Assembly (NCBI RefSeq): GCF_024753215.1
Contig: NZ_JANUGV010000008.1
Location: 1-64,000 of the forward strand
Source of the DNA: Massilia solisilvae
GTDB lineage: Bacteria; Pseudomonadota; Gammaproteobacteria; Burkholderiales; Burkholderiaceae_D
DNA: 64,000 bases
Direction of reading: 5' to 3'
Below, one piece after another: positions 1 to 9,585 of this stretch. Position 1 is the first letter of the stretch. Each line of letters starts with the position of its first letter. A model generated the notes under the pieces. It saw nothing but the letters and a program-made list of their open reading frames with translations. It searched no databases and had not been told where the DNA came from. Position numbers and translations under genes: made by a program.

Positions 1-18
1 CTGCGCGGGCGCTTCCGG

Positions 19-537
19 TCAGCCGCGCATCATGCCCGGCCGGTGCTGGCCGTGCATGCCGTGGTGCTCGCCCATGGCGCGGCGGGTCTGCTCGTCGAAT
101 ACCTTCTTCTGCTCCGGATTCAGGGTCGAGTAGAAGGTGTTCAGGGCCGCCTGGCGCGACTCCATGCGCGCCGTGCGCTGCTTGGAGAACTCGATCATTT
201 TCTGCATGCGCTCCGGCGCCGACAGGTTTGCGAACGCGGCGCGATCCGGATGCGGCTGGCGCTCGGCCGGCTTCATCGACGCCACGAAGGTGTTCCATGC
301 CTGCTCCTGCGCGCCCGACAGCTTGAGCGCGTCGTGCAGCTGCTGCTGGCGCTGCGCGCGATGCTCGGCCATCTTGGCCTGGAACTCGGCGCGCTTGGCC
401 TGACGCTGTTCCGGGCTCATTTGCTGGTGCTGGTGCGGGCCCTGGGGCGCCTGCGCCTGCTCTTCGGCAGCGAATGCGGCGCCACCCAGCGTCAGTGCCG
501 CCAGCGCGATCAGGACGTTCTTGCGTACGTTGTTCAT
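19..537 (-). CDS. Spy/CpxP-family periplasmic protein (LTxxQ motif)
   Basis: This 172-residue precursor resembles the Spy/CpxP family of small helical periplasmic chaperones or stress sensors. I start it at the ATG at 537 because AGAGGAAAC lies just upstream and a clear signal peptide follows (MNNVRKNVLIALAALTLGG, likely cleaved after AFA). The mature chain is rich in Gln, His, Arg and Met. It carries LTxxQ-like helices (LSGAQEQAW near the middle, LNPEQKKVFDEQ near the end) and finishes in a His/Met/Gly-rich tail that might bind metal. It diverges from a two-component system with an RND pump, an arrangement in which Spy-like proteins often buffer or report envelope stress. Family assignment is good; the ligand is unknown. 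A longer reading from 582 would add 15 residues without a signal and is less likely. Confidence 0.8.
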   Translation of the reverse strand: MNNVRKNVLIALAALTLGGAAFAAEEQAQAPQGPHQHQQMSPEQRQAKRAEFQAKMAEHRAQRQQQLHDALKLSGAQEQAWNTFVASMKPAERQPHPDRAAFANLSAPERMQKMIEFSKQRTARMESRQAALNTFYSTLNPEQKKVFDEQTRRAMGEHHGMHGQHRPGMMRG

Positions 538-737
538 GGTGTTTCCTCTTTCAGTATGAGAGTCAGGTGGGTGTGCATTCAACTGCTCGCTGCACGGAAC
601 CTATGATTACTGAACGCTGTATCCGGGGCATTTCCGGTGTCCCATACTTTGTATCAATTTGTTTCGACCGCCACCGCATATACAAGCCGATACAAACCCG
701 CTGTTCAGGCCCTTGTTTAATAAGGATAATTGAGGCT
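538..737. promoter_or_regulatory. Divergent promoter region with repeated GATACAA-type half-sites
   Basis: The region lies between the Spy-like gene and the response regulator. TTTGTATC at 647-654 and GATACAAA at 688-695 form a perfect 8-base inverted repeat. ATACAA also occurs at 679-684, exactly 10 bases before the copy at 689-694, and TGTATC recurs at 618-623. Two half-sites 10 bases apart are the usual footprint of an OmpR-family regulator, so autoregulation by the adjacent regulator is plausible. The link is inferred. Confidence 0.5.
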
Positions 738-1466
738 ATGGACACTCCCTCTACGATCCTCATTGTCGACGACGACCGCGACATCCGCACGCTCCTGGCC
801 GACTACCTGGAGTCGAACGGCTACCGCGCCCTGGCCGCTGCCGACGGTGGCGCGATGTGGAAGATCCTCGACGAGTCGCGCCCGGACCTGATCGTGCTCG
901 ACCTGAACCTGCCCGGCGACGACGGCCTGACCCTGTGCCGCAAGCTGCGCGCGCACTCGACCCTGCCGGTCATCATGCTCACCGCCCGTAACGAGCCGCT
1001 CGACCGCATCCTTGGCCTGGAAATGGGCGCGGACGACTATCTGCCCAAACCGTTCGAGCCGCGCGAACTGCTGGCGCGCATCCGCAGCGTGCTGCGCCGC
1101 TCGCATGCGATGCCGCCCAACGCCGCCGCCGACAACGTGCAGCAAATGAAGTTTTCGGGCTGGACGCTCGACCTGACCGCGCGCCACCTGGTCAACCCGC
1201 AAGGCGTGGTCATCATGCTCTCGGGCGCCGAGTTCCGCCTGCTGCGTGTGTTCCTCGAACATCCCAACCGCGTGCTCAACCGCGATCAATTGCTCAACCT
1301 CACCCAGGGCCGCGACGCCGACCCGTTCGACCGCTCGATCGACATCCAGATCAGCCGCTTGCGGCAGAAGCTGGGCGAAGACGCGCGCATGCCGCAGATT
1401 ATCAAGACGGTGCGTAACGGCGGTTACGTGCTGGCCGGCCAGGTGACGGTGGAGCCGTCCGCGTGA
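738..1466 (+). CDS. OmpR-family response regulator
   Basis: A 242-residue DNA-binding response regulator. The receiver domain spans about residues 6-120, with the acidic pocket D11-D13, phosphoacceptor D55 in VLDLNLPG, T82 and K104 in LPKPFEP. A winged-helix effector domain of OmpR/PhoB type occupies about 140-235 (RDADPFDRSIDIQISRLRQK). The start is the ATG at 738, where the receiver begins. Its last codons overlap the GTG of the kinase gene by GTGA, so the two are translationally coupled. It probably controls the adaptor and permease genes downstream and perhaps the divergent Spy-like gene. The signal cannot be read from the sequence; envelope stress, metals or drugs are all possible. Confidence 0.93.
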   Translation: MDTPSTILIVDDDRDIRTLLADYLESNGYRALAAADGGAMWKILDESRPDLIVLDLNLPGDDGLTLCRKLRAHSTLPVIMLTARNEPLDRILGLEMGADDYLPKPFEPRELLARIRSVLRRSHAMPPNAAADNVQQMKFSGWTLDLTARHLVNPQGVVIMLSGAEFRLLRVFLEHPNRVLNRDQLLNLTQGRDADPFDRSIDIQISRLRQKLGEDARMPQIIKTVRNGGYVLAGQVTVEPSA

Positions 1467-2827
1467 AGGTGCGCGCGTTCTTCGGCTCGATGACGGGCCG
1501 CGTGTTCGCCACCTTGCTGCTGGGCGTGCTCAGTTCGGCCGCGCTGACCCAGCTCGCCGCAGACGCCGAGCGCCAGCGCGTGCTCGAGCAGCTGCGATAT
1601 AACAACCAGCTCGAACGTTCCGAGCAGCTGATCATGGCCACCGAGATCGTGCCGGCTTCCGCGCGCCACGCCTATCTCGCCGTGGCCAACCGGCCTGGCC
1701 TGAAGCTGGACGTGGGCGGGCCGCTGCCGGCCGCGCCGCACCGCACCGAATTTGCCAGCTCGCTGGCTTCGCGCCTGGGCAAGGGCTACCAGGTGGACTC
1801 GTCCACGGTGCGCCCGCCCATGTGCGACCTGCCGCACCAGCAGCCGGCACTGTATGGCCTCTTGAGCCTGGAGTGGCACGGCTCCTGCGAGAACATCAAC
1901 GTGCGCCTGCGCGACGGCGAACAGCTGCGCCTGGCCGTGCTGCCGCCGCGCGCCCCGGCCGGGCCGCGCACCGAGTTCGGCTGGATCATCATCCTGTTCC
2001 TGGTGTCGATCGGCTTTCTCGCCTACCTCGTCGCGCGCATGACCACGCGCCCGCTCAAGCAGCTGGCGCAGGCCGCCAAGGACCTGGGCCAGGACATCAA
2101 CCACGCCCCGCTCGAACTGGCCGGCGCCAGCGAGATCCGCCAGGCCAGCGCCGCCTTCAACGCCATGCAGGCGCGCATTCGCCAGTACATCTTCCAGCGC
2201 ACCCAGATGCTGGCGGCGATCACGCACGACCTGCAGACGCCGCTCACGCGCATGCGTCTGCGGCTGGAGAAGGTCGGCGACGCCGAGCTGCAGGAGCGCC
2301 TGATCGGCGACCTGTCGGCGATGCAGGAGATGGTGCGCGAGGGCCTGGTGCTCGCGCGCAGCATGGACACCACCGAGACCATGCAGATGCTCGACCTCGA
2401 TTCGCTGCTCGATTCGGTGTGCTCGGACGCCGTCGATGCCAATCAGCGCGTCACCCTGTCCGGCCAGGCCGGCATGGCGCTGCTGGGCCGCCCGCTCGAC
2501 CTGCGGCGCTGCCTGGTCAACCTGATCGACAACGCCGTCAAGTACGGCCAGCAGGCCACGGTCACGGTCGACCGCGTGAAGGGCGCGGCGCGCATCCGCA
2601 TCCGCGACAGCGGCCCCGGCATCGATGCGGACCAGCTGGCGCGCGTGTTCGAGCCGTTCTACCGCATCGAAGGCTCGCGCTCGCGCGAGTCGGGCGGCAC
2701 CGGCCTTGGCCTGACGATCGCCCGCAACATCGCCGAGCAGCACGGCGGCAGCATCGCGCTGGCCAACGCCGCCGGCGGCGGGCTCGAGGCGACCCTCATG
2801 CTGCCGGAGTACTACCCCGGCAAATAA
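1463..2827 (+). CDS. EnvZ-type sensor histidine kinase
   Basis: A 454-residue inner-membrane sensor kinase partnered with the preceding regulator. A first membrane helix lies near residues 12-33, a periplasmic sensor loop of about 135 residues follows, and a second helix lies near 172-192. HAMP (MTTRPLKQL) and the dimerisation/phosphoacceptor helix come next, with H255 in AAITHDLQTP. The catalytic domain has the N box NLIDNAVKYG, the G1 box DSGPGID and the G2 box GGTGLGLTIARN. The start is GTG overlapping the regulator stop. The periplasmic loop holds two cysteines (C121 and C142), which could form a disulphide or bind metal; that is speculation. The family is certain, the stimulus is not. 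Confidence 0.92.
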   Translation: MKVRAFFGSMTGRVFATLLLGVLSSAALTQLAADAERQRVLEQLRYNNQLERSEQLIMATEIVPASARHAYLAVANRPGLKLDVGGPLPAAPHRTEFASSLASRLGKGYQVDSSTVRPPMCDLPHQQPALYGLLSLEWHGSCENINVRLRDGEQLRLAVLPPRAPAGPRTEFGWIIILFLVSIGFLAYLVARMTTRPLKQLAQAAKDLGQDINHAPLELAGASEIRQASAAFNAMQARIRQYIFQRTQMLAAITHDLQTPLTRMRLRLEKVGDAELQERLIGDLSAMQEMVREGLVLARSMDTTETMQMLDLDSLLDSVCSDAVDANQRVTLSGQAGMALLGRPLDLRRCLVNLIDNAVKYGQQATVTVDRVKGAARIRIRDSGPGIDADQLARVFEPFYRIEGSRSRESGGTGLGLTIARNIAEQHGGSIALANAAGGGLEATLMLPEYYPGK

Positions 2828-2946
2828 CAGACAGAGAGAGCGGTGTGTGACAATGCCGGGCAGGCCCCGGTGTTGGCCGCACTGGACAGAAACATCAGAG
2901 AGAGACAAGGCAGGCATCCGCCGGCAGCGGCGGACCAGGGACAGGA

Positions 2947-4146
2947 ATGAAAAAGAAAAACCTCGGACTCATCATCGGCGCAGCGTTTGTGGTCGGCTTC
3001 ACCGGTTGGTACTTCAATCAGGGCTCGGGCGCGCATGCGCAGGGCGACATCCCTCCCAAAGGGGCGAAGGGCGTGCAGCCGCCGGTGACCGTCAACGTGG
3101 TCCCGGCACGGCGCCAGGACGTGGGCGTGGAAGTGGTATCGAATGGCACCGTCACGCCGCTGCGTACCGTGGACCTGCACCCGCAGACCACCAGCACCAT
3201 CCGTACCGTGCACATCAAGGAAGGCCAGTTCGTCAAGGCCGGCCAGCTGATGTTCTCGCTGGACGACCGCGCCGACCGCGCCAACGTGGACAAGGCGCAG
3301 GCACAGGTCGCGCGCGACCAGGCATCGCTGGCCGACCTCGAGCGCCAGTACAAGCGCAGCCAGGAACTGTTCGCGCAAAAGTTCATCGCCCAGAGCGCGG
3401 TCGATTCGCTGCACAGCCAGGTCGACGCGGCGCGCGCGCTGCTCAAGGCCGACATGGCCGCGGCCAAGGCCAGCCACGTGAACGCCAGCTACACCGAGAT
3501 TCGCGCGCCGATGGCGGGCCGCGTGGGCGCCATCAACGTGTTCCCGGGCAGCCTGGTGCAGCTGTCCACGTCGCTCACCACGGTCACCCAGCTTGACCCG
3601 ATCACGGTCGCGTTCACGCTGCCGGAATCGAGCCTGGGCGCACTGCTCGACGCCCAGAGGAACGGCAAGGTCGAGGTCGAGGCGCGCGCCGGCAGCGACG
3701 GCAAGCCGGTCAAGGGCTACCTGTCCTTCATCGACAACATGGTGGACCCGACCGCCGGCACGATCCGCGTGAAGGCGGAGTTCAGCAACGCCGACACCCA
3801 GCTTTGGCCGGGCCAGTACGTCAACACCCGCGTGACCGTGCGCACCCTGAAGGACGCGATCGTGGTGCCGCAGAACGCGATCATCACCAACGCCAAGGGC
3901 ACCTGGGTGTACGTGGTCGAGCAGGACAGCACGGCGAAGATGGTCCCGGTGAGCCGCGTGTACGCGTTCGGCGTGTTTGCGGCGGTGACGGGCCTGACCG
4001 GCAGCGAGAAGGTCATCACCGAGGGCAAGCAGAACCTGCGCCCGGGCGGCAAGGTGCGCCTGGCAGGCGGCGCCGAGGGCGACGGCGCCGGCAAGGGCCG
4101 CGCGGCCAAGCCGGCCGGCAAGGGCGGGAAGGACCAGCAGGCATGA
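2947..4146 (+). CDS. RND efflux periplasmic adaptor (membrane fusion protein)
   Basis: A 399-residue membrane fusion protein of the MdtA/AcrA family that links an RND permease to an outer-membrane channel. The N-terminus has one uncleaved or signal helix (LGLIIGAAFVVGFTGWYF). A lipoyl/hairpin region starts around residue 75, with the coiled coil near 115-170 (QVARDQASLADLERQYKRSQ). The beta-barrel and membrane-proximal domains follow (IRAPMAGRVGAINVFPG, VVPQNAIITNAKGTWVYVV). The C-terminus is a Gly/Lys/Ala-rich basic tail. An AGGGACAGGA stretch precedes the ATG. The stop overlaps the permease start by ATGA. A 119-base spacer separates it from the kinase gene, so a separate promoter is possible. 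Confidence 0.92.
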   Translation: MKKKNLGLIIGAAFVVGFTGWYFNQGSGAHAQGDIPPKGAKGVQPPVTVNVVPARRQDVGVEVVSNGTVTPLRTVDLHPQTTSTIRTVHIKEGQFVKAGQLMFSLDDRADRANVDKAQAQVARDQASLADLERQYKRSQELFAQKFIAQSAVDSLHSQVDAARALLKADMAAAKASHVNASYTEIRAPMAGRVGAINVFPGSLVQLSTSLTTVTQLDPITVAFTLPESSLGALLDAQRNGKVEVEARAGSDGKPVKGYLSFIDNMVDPTAGTIRVKAEFSNADTQLWPGQYVNTRVTVRTLKDAIVVPQNAIITNAKGTWVYVVEQDSTAKMVPVSRVYAFGVFAAVTGLTGSEKVITEGKQNLRPGGKVRLAGGAEGDGAGKGRAAKPAGKGGKDQQA

Positions 4147-7100
4147 ACCTGTCCGAACTGTGCATCCGCCGCCCGGTGATGGTGGTGCTGCTGTCGATCA
4201 GCCTGATCCTGGTCGGCATCCTGGCCTATGCCCACATCCCGGTGGCGGCGCTGCCGAGCTATAACACGCCGGTCATCAACGTCAACGCCAACCTCGCCGG
4301 CGCCAGCCCCGAGACCATGGCCTCGTCGGTCGCGCTGCCCCTGGAGAAGGCGTTTTCGACGATCGCCGGCATCGACATGATCACCTCCACCAGCACCCAG
4401 GGCAATACCTCGCTGACGCTGGAGTTCGACACCTCGATCGACGTCAACGCCGCCGCGGTGGACGTGCAGGCCGCGCTGCTCGGCGCGCAGCGCCAGCTGC
4501 CGCAGGAGATGACGGACGTGCCATCCTACCGCAAGGTCAACCCGGCCGATGCGCCGGTGCTGTTCATGACGATGACCTCGCCGTCGATGAACCTGTCCGA
4601 ACTGGACGACTATGCCGAGAACCTGGTGGCGCCGGCCCTGTCCACGCTGCCCGGCGTGGCGCAGGTGTCGGTCAACGGCGGCAAGAAGTTCGCGGTGCGC
4701 GTGCGTGCCCGCACCGAGCAGATGAATGCCCGGAACATCACGATGGACGAGCTGGCCACCGCGCTGCGCTCGGCCAACTCGAACACGCCGCTGGGTATCC
4801 TCGACGGTCCCGAGCAGAGCCTGACCATTCAGGGCAACGCCCAGCTGCAGCGCGCCGCCGACTTCGCCGACCTGATCATCGCCACCCGCAACGGCCAGCC
4901 GGTGCGCCTGAAGGACGTGGCCGACGTGCAGGACAGCTACCAGTCGGTGAAGGCGGCCGGCATGTACAACGGCGAGCGCTCGATCGTGCTGCTGCTGCAG
5001 CGCCAGCCCAACGCCAACACGGTGCAGGTGGTCGATGCGGTGCGCCAGCTCCTGCCGCGCTTCCAGTCGCAGCTGCCGTCCTCGATCAAGATCAATCTGG
5101 TCAACGACCGCTCGGTCTCGATCCGCGAGGCGATCCACGACGTGAACATGACGCTGGCGCTGACCGTGGCGCTGGTGGTGCTGGTGATCTTCCTGTTCCT
5201 GCACCGCGTGGCCGCGACCTTCATCCCGGCCGTCACAATGCCGATTTCGCTGCTGGGCGCGTTGTCGCTGCTGTTCTGGCTCGGCTACAGCCTCGATAAC
5301 ATCTCGCTCTTGGGCATTACGCTGGCGGTGGGCCTGGTGGTGGACGACGCGATCGTGGTGCTCGAGAACATCGTGCGCCACATCGAAATGGGCAAGAAGC
5401 CGCTCAAGGCCGCGCTGGAAGGCTCGCGCGAGATGGGCTTTACCATCATCTCGATCTCGATCTCGCTGGTGGCGGTGTTCATCCCGATCTTCTTCATGCC
5501 GGGCGTGATCGGCCTGATGTTCCACGAGTTCGCGGTGATCGTCGGCCTGTCGATCCTGGTGTCGGCCGTGGTCTCGCTGACGCTGGTGCCGATGCTGGCC
5601 TCGCGCCTGCTGCCGGCGCACAGCGGCCACGAGGAGCAGCAGCTGTCCGCGGTGGGCCGCTGGTTCGAGGCTGCCTTCAACAAACTGCGCGACGGCTATG
5701 CGCGCACGCTCGACATCGCGCTCGCGCACCGCAACGTGGTGCTGCTGCTGGCGCTGGGCACGTTCGCGCTCACGGTGGTGCTGTACACGACCATCCCCAA
5801 AGGCTTCTTCCCCGAGGAAGACCTGGGCCAGATCCGTGTGACCACCGAGGCCGCCGAGGACATCTCGTCGCGCGGCCTGCTGGCGCTGCAGGAGAAGGTG
5901 GCGGCCATCATCCAGGCCGATCCCGCGGTGCAGGACGTGACCTCGTTCACGGGCGGCGGCAACGGTGGGCGCATGTTCCTGGTCCTGAAACCGCGCAGCC
6001 AGCGCGACAAGATGCCGCAGGTGCTGGACCGCCTGCGCAAGCAGACGCGCAAGGTGGCCGGCATCTCGGTGTACCTGGCGCCGGTGCAGAACCTGCAGCT
6101 GGGCGGGCGTCCGTCCAAGAGCCGCTACCAGTACACGCTGCAGAGCGTGTCCGGCGGCGAGATCAGCGGCTGGGCCAACCAGTTCATGGAGCGCATGCGC
6201 AACAACCCGATCTTCCGCGACGTGACCAGCGACGCCCAGAACAAGGGCCTGCAGGCGTCGCTCGACATCGACCGCGACAAGGCCAACCTGCTGGGCGTGC
6301 AGATGTCGGACGTGCGCTCGGCGCTGTACGCCGCGTTCGGCGAGCGCCAGGTCTCGACCATCTACTCGACCGCGGCCAGCTACTACGTGATCCTGGAAGC
6401 GGCCGACGCCGACCGCCAGTTCGACGACGCAATCGCGCGCATCTCGGTGCGCTCGAAGAACGGCCAGCTGGTGCAGCTGTCGTCGCTGGCAACGATCAAG
6501 CGCACCGTCGGCCCGCTGGCGGTCAACCACCAGGGCCAGCTGCAGGCGATCACGCTGTCGTTCAACCTGGCGCCGGATGTGCCGCTGGGCGACGCGACAA
6601 GAGCGATCGAAGAGATGGGCCGCGACATGAAGCTGCCGGCCTCGATCATCACCAAGTACGGCGGCGACGCCGCGGTGTTCCAGGATTCGCAGTCGAGCCA
6701 GCTGATCCTGATCGTGGCCGCGGTCGGCGTCATTTACGTGCTGCTGGGCGTGCTGTACGAAAGCTTCATCCACCCGATCACGATCCTGGCCGGCCTGCCG
6801 TCGGCCGCGGTGGGCGCGCTGCTGACCCTGCGCCTGTTCGGGCTGGACCTGACGATGATCGCGATCATCGGCATCCTGATGCTGATCGGGATTGTGAAGA
6901 AGAACGCGATCATGATGATCGACTTCGCCCTGGACGCCCAGCGCAACCAGGGAATGAAGCCGGCCGCGGCGATCCGCGAGGCCTGCGTGCTGCGCTTCAG
7001 GCCGATTTTGATGACGACCATGGCCGCGCTGATGGGCGCGCTGCCGATCGCGCTGGGCCTGGGCGCCGGCGCCGAGCTGCGCCAGCCGCTGGGCCTGGCC

Positions 7101-7268
7101 GTGTGCGGCGGCCTGATCTTCTCGCAAGTGATCACGCTGTACATCACGCCGGTGATCTACCTGTTCCTCGACCGCTACAGCGGGTCCGGCCCGATGACGG
7201 ACGCGCAACTGGCAAAACTGGAACAGCCCGCGCCGCAGCCGCAGCCGGTCCTGCACGCGGCCGCCTGA
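4143..7268 (+). CDS. RND-family efflux permease (HAE1, MdtB/C-like)
   Basis: A 1041-residue proton-driven RND transporter with the usual twelve membrane helices and two large periplasmic loops. It begins MNLSELCIRRPVMVVLL, typical of the MdtB/MdtC branch. The paired acidic residues of helix 4 are D401-D402 in VGLVVDDAIVVLEN, and helix 10-11 signatures appear as GILMLIGIVKKNAIMMIDFA. Length is normal for HAE1 exporters. The ATG overlaps the adaptor stop. Only one permease and no outer-membrane factor gene lie here, so the pump presumably borrows a TolC/OprM-type channel encoded elsewhere. The substrate is unknown; multidrug, bile-salt-like compounds or metals are possible. Confidence 0.94.
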   Translation: MNLSELCIRRPVMVVLLSISLILVGILAYAHIPVAALPSYNTPVINVNANLAGASPETMASSVALPLEKAFSTIAGIDMITSTSTQGNTSLTLEFDTSIDVNAAAVDVQAALLGAQRQLPQEMTDVPSYRKVNPADAPVLFMTMTSPSMNLSELDDYAENLVAPALSTLPGVAQVSVNGGKKFAVRVRARTEQMNARNITMDELATALRSANSNTPLGILDGPEQSLTIQGNAQLQRAADFADLIIATRNGQPVRLKDVADVQDSYQSVKAAGMYNGERSIVLLLQRQPNANTVQVVDAVRQLLPRFQSQLPSSIKINLVNDRSVSIREAIHDVNMTLALTVALVVLVIFLFLHRVAATFIPAVTMPISLLGALSLLFWLGYSLDNISLLGITLAVGLVVDDAIVVLENIVRHIEMGKKPLKAALEGSREMGFTIISISISLVAVFIPIFFMPGVIGLMFHEFAVIVGLSILVSAVVSLTLVPMLASRLLPAHSGHEEQQLSAVGRWFEAAFNKLRDGYARTLDIALAHRNVVLLLALGTFALTVVLYTTIPKGFFPEEDLGQIRVTTEAAEDISSRGLLALQEKVAAIIQADPAVQDVTSFTGGGNGGRMFLVLKPRSQRDKMPQVLDRLRKQTRKVAGISVYLAPVQNLQLGGRPSKSRYQYTLQSVSGGEISGWANQFMERMRNNPIFRDVTSDAQNKGLQASLDIDRDKANLLGVQMSDVRSALYAAFGERQVSTIYSTAASYYVILEAADADRQFDDAIARISVRSKNGQLVQLSSLATIKRTVGPLAVNHQGQLQAITLSFNLAPDVPLGDATRAIEEMGRDMKLPASIITKYGGDAAVFQDSQSSQLILIVAAVGVIYVLLGVLYESFIHPITILAGLPSAAVGALLTLRLFGLDLTMIAIIGILMLIGIVKKNAIMMIDFALDAQRNQGMKPAAAIREACVLRFRPILMTTMAALMGALPIALGLGAGAELRQPLGLAVCGGLIFSQVITLYITPVIYLFLDRYSGSGPMTDAQLAKLEQPAPQPQPVLHAAA

Positions 7269-7278
7269 GCCCGTGCCT

Positions 7279-7306
7279 GCCGCCCGTCCTTGTCGCGACG
7301 GGCGGC
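7279..7306 (+). terminator. Strong hairpin after RND permease gene
   Basis: GCCGCCCGTC at 7279-7288 pairs perfectly with GACGGGCGGC at 7297-7306 around an 8-base loop, 10 bases after the permease stop. There is no T-run, so it may be an RNA 3' end stabiliser or a weak terminator. Confidence 0.4.
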
Positions 7307-7390
7307 GCGCCGACACAAAACCGAAACAATCTGTAACAGTGGTCAAGACCGACTGCCGGTAAGCTTTGCGCTGCAACACAGCCGTGCACG

Positions 7391-7406
7391 TACGGTCTAA
7401 ACCGTA
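7391..7406. promoter_or_regulatory. Operator-like palindrome upstream of the TonB-like gene
   Basis: TACGGT (7391-7396) and ACCGTA (7401-7406) form a perfect 6-base inverted repeat around CTAA. A -10-like TATAGA overlaps its end at 7405-7410, but I see no convincing -35. It could be a regulator site or a short hairpin; weak evidence. Confidence 0.25.
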
Positions 7407-7465
7407 TAGACTGCCGCATTGGCCGTGGCACCTTGTTTTCCGGCCCTTTACAGACTGTAACCATT

Positions 7466-8350
7466 TTGCGCGATCATTCCCATTTCTCCGTCGATAACGG
7501 CGATGTCTGCTCGCATTGCGGCCAGCCGCTGCGCACAGCGCAGCCCAGCTACGGGGAGCGCCGCACCAGCCGCACGGGCCTGATCGTCACCATCCTGCTG
7601 CACCTGCTGCTGGTCGTGATCTACCTGTACCAGCCCAAGACCTTCCTCAAGCGCGTGGGGTCCGCCGGCCAGCCCGAGATCATGTACATCACGCCAAGCA
7701 AGCCCAAGCCGCAAGAGCAGGCGCCGCGCAAGACGCCGAAGGTCACCAAGCCCAAGTCCGCGCCCGAGCGCGTGCAGGTACAGCGCCTGCCCAACACCAT
7801 CACGCTGCCGCACGAAAAGCCGAAGCCGGTCGAGACGCCCAAGCCCGAGGCCAAGCGCGAGCCGATCCCCGAGAACATGGACATGCAGGCCTTCATCGAG
7901 GCGCGCCGCAAGCAGCGCGGGGCGCAGGCGCCGAGCAATGCCACCGAAGAGAGCGACGACGCGCGCGGCATGCGCAATGCGCTCGCCAACATCGCCTCGG
8001 TCAACGCGCGCGGCGCGGACGACCGCAACGAGACCGGCGGCGTGTTCTCGGTCACCAACAAGACGTTTGCGAGCGCCACGGTCAAGTTCCGTGGCTGGAA
8101 CCCCAACTTCAAGCGCCGCTGGCTGACGCAGGTGAACGTGGAGCTGGGCAGCGAGCGCGACATCGAGACGGCGATCGTCAAGAAGATGATCGAGCTGATC
8201 CGCAAGGAAAAGACCGGCGACTTCGAATGGGACTCGCACCGTCTGAACCGGGTAGTGACGATGAGCGCACGGCCGCAGGATACCGAGGCGCTGATGGCCT
8301 TCCTGTACAAGGAGATGTTCCCGGAGTACAAGCCGCCGAAGCAGAACTAG
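7466..8350 (+). CDS. Unrecognised TonB-like membrane protein with zinc-ribbon-like N-terminus
   Basis: I do not recognise this protein. From the in-frame TTG at 7466 it has 294 residues (305 if the TTG at 7433 is used; neither start has a convincing ribosome-binding site). The cytoplasmic N-terminus has a single CSHCGQPL knuckle, half of a zinc ribbon. One membrane helix follows (GLIVTILLHLLLVVIYLY). Next is a Pro/Lys-rich stretch rich in PKP and KPK motifs like the periplasmic spacer of TonB. A basic region with RRKQRG and a folded C-terminal domain of about 100 residues (FSVTNKTFASATVKFRGW to the end) complete it. The topology and rigid spacer suggest it spans the periplasm, but no TonB-C signature is clear and no ExbBD genes are near. 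It stands alone between the RND operon and a terminator. Confidence 0.7.
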   Translation: MRDHSHFSVDNGDVCSHCGQPLRTAQPSYGERRTSRTGLIVTILLHLLLVVIYLYQPKTFLKRVGSAGQPEIMYITPSKPKPQEQAPRKTPKVTKPKSAPERVQVQRLPNTITLPHEKPKPVETPKPEAKREPIPENMDMQAFIEARRKQRGAQAPSNATEESDDARGMRNALANIASVNARGADDRNETGGVFSVTNKTFASATVKFRGWNPNFKRRWLTQVNVELGSERDIETAIVKKMIELIRKEKTGDFEWDSHRLNRVVTMSARPQDTEALMAFLYKEMFPEYKPPKQN

Positions 8351-8368
8351 TTCCGCTCACGGTTGCTA

Positions 8369-8488
8369 CGTCGTCCCCGCGGAGGCGGGGACCCATGCTG
8401 AGTACGCAGTCTTGCTGCGTTATAGAGTCCACCTGCTCGAACGGTCTATGGGTTCCCGCCAAGGCGGACGGCGAGTCCGGGAACGACG
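8369..8488. repeat. Dispersed palindromic repeat, family A copy 1
   Basis: This is a 120-base element made of two hairpins. The left arm CGTCGTCCCCGCGGAGGCGG continues into a paired GGGAC and is followed by CCATGCTGAG. The right arm begins CTATGGGTTCCCGCCAAGGC and ends GGGAACGACG. Near-identical arms occur at 19251-19359 and 37916-38008. It resembles REP/BIME elements and lies between convergent genes. Confidence 0.85.
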
Positions 8489-8504
8489 GGCGAAAGCTAA
8501 CAAT

Positions 8505-8532
8505 AAAAAACCGCGCCTTGGCGCGGTTTTTT
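8505..8532. terminator. Bidirectional rho-independent terminator
   Basis: CCGCGC (8511-8516) pairs with GCGCGG (8521-8526) around CTTG. A-rich sequence precedes it (8505-8510) and six T follow (8527-8532), so it works in both directions. It serves the TonB-like gene on the plus strand and hemB on the minus strand. Confidence 0.85.
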
Positions 8533-8550
8533 GTTTGAGCTGCTGGCCGA

Positions 8551-9564
<1,014 letters not shown>

Positions 9565-9585
9565 GTTCGAGTCCTGGAAAGTTGA

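Noticed and set aside
3717..7379. Open frame of 1220 codons on the minus strand opposite the RND permease
   Set aside because: It is a GC-driven shadow rich in Arg, His, Gln and Asp with no domain; the plus-strand permease has clear RND motifs and length.
8351..8550. Extension of frames across 8369-8488 and the terminator
   Set aside because: The sequence is a dispersed repeat plus a rho-independent terminator, not coding.
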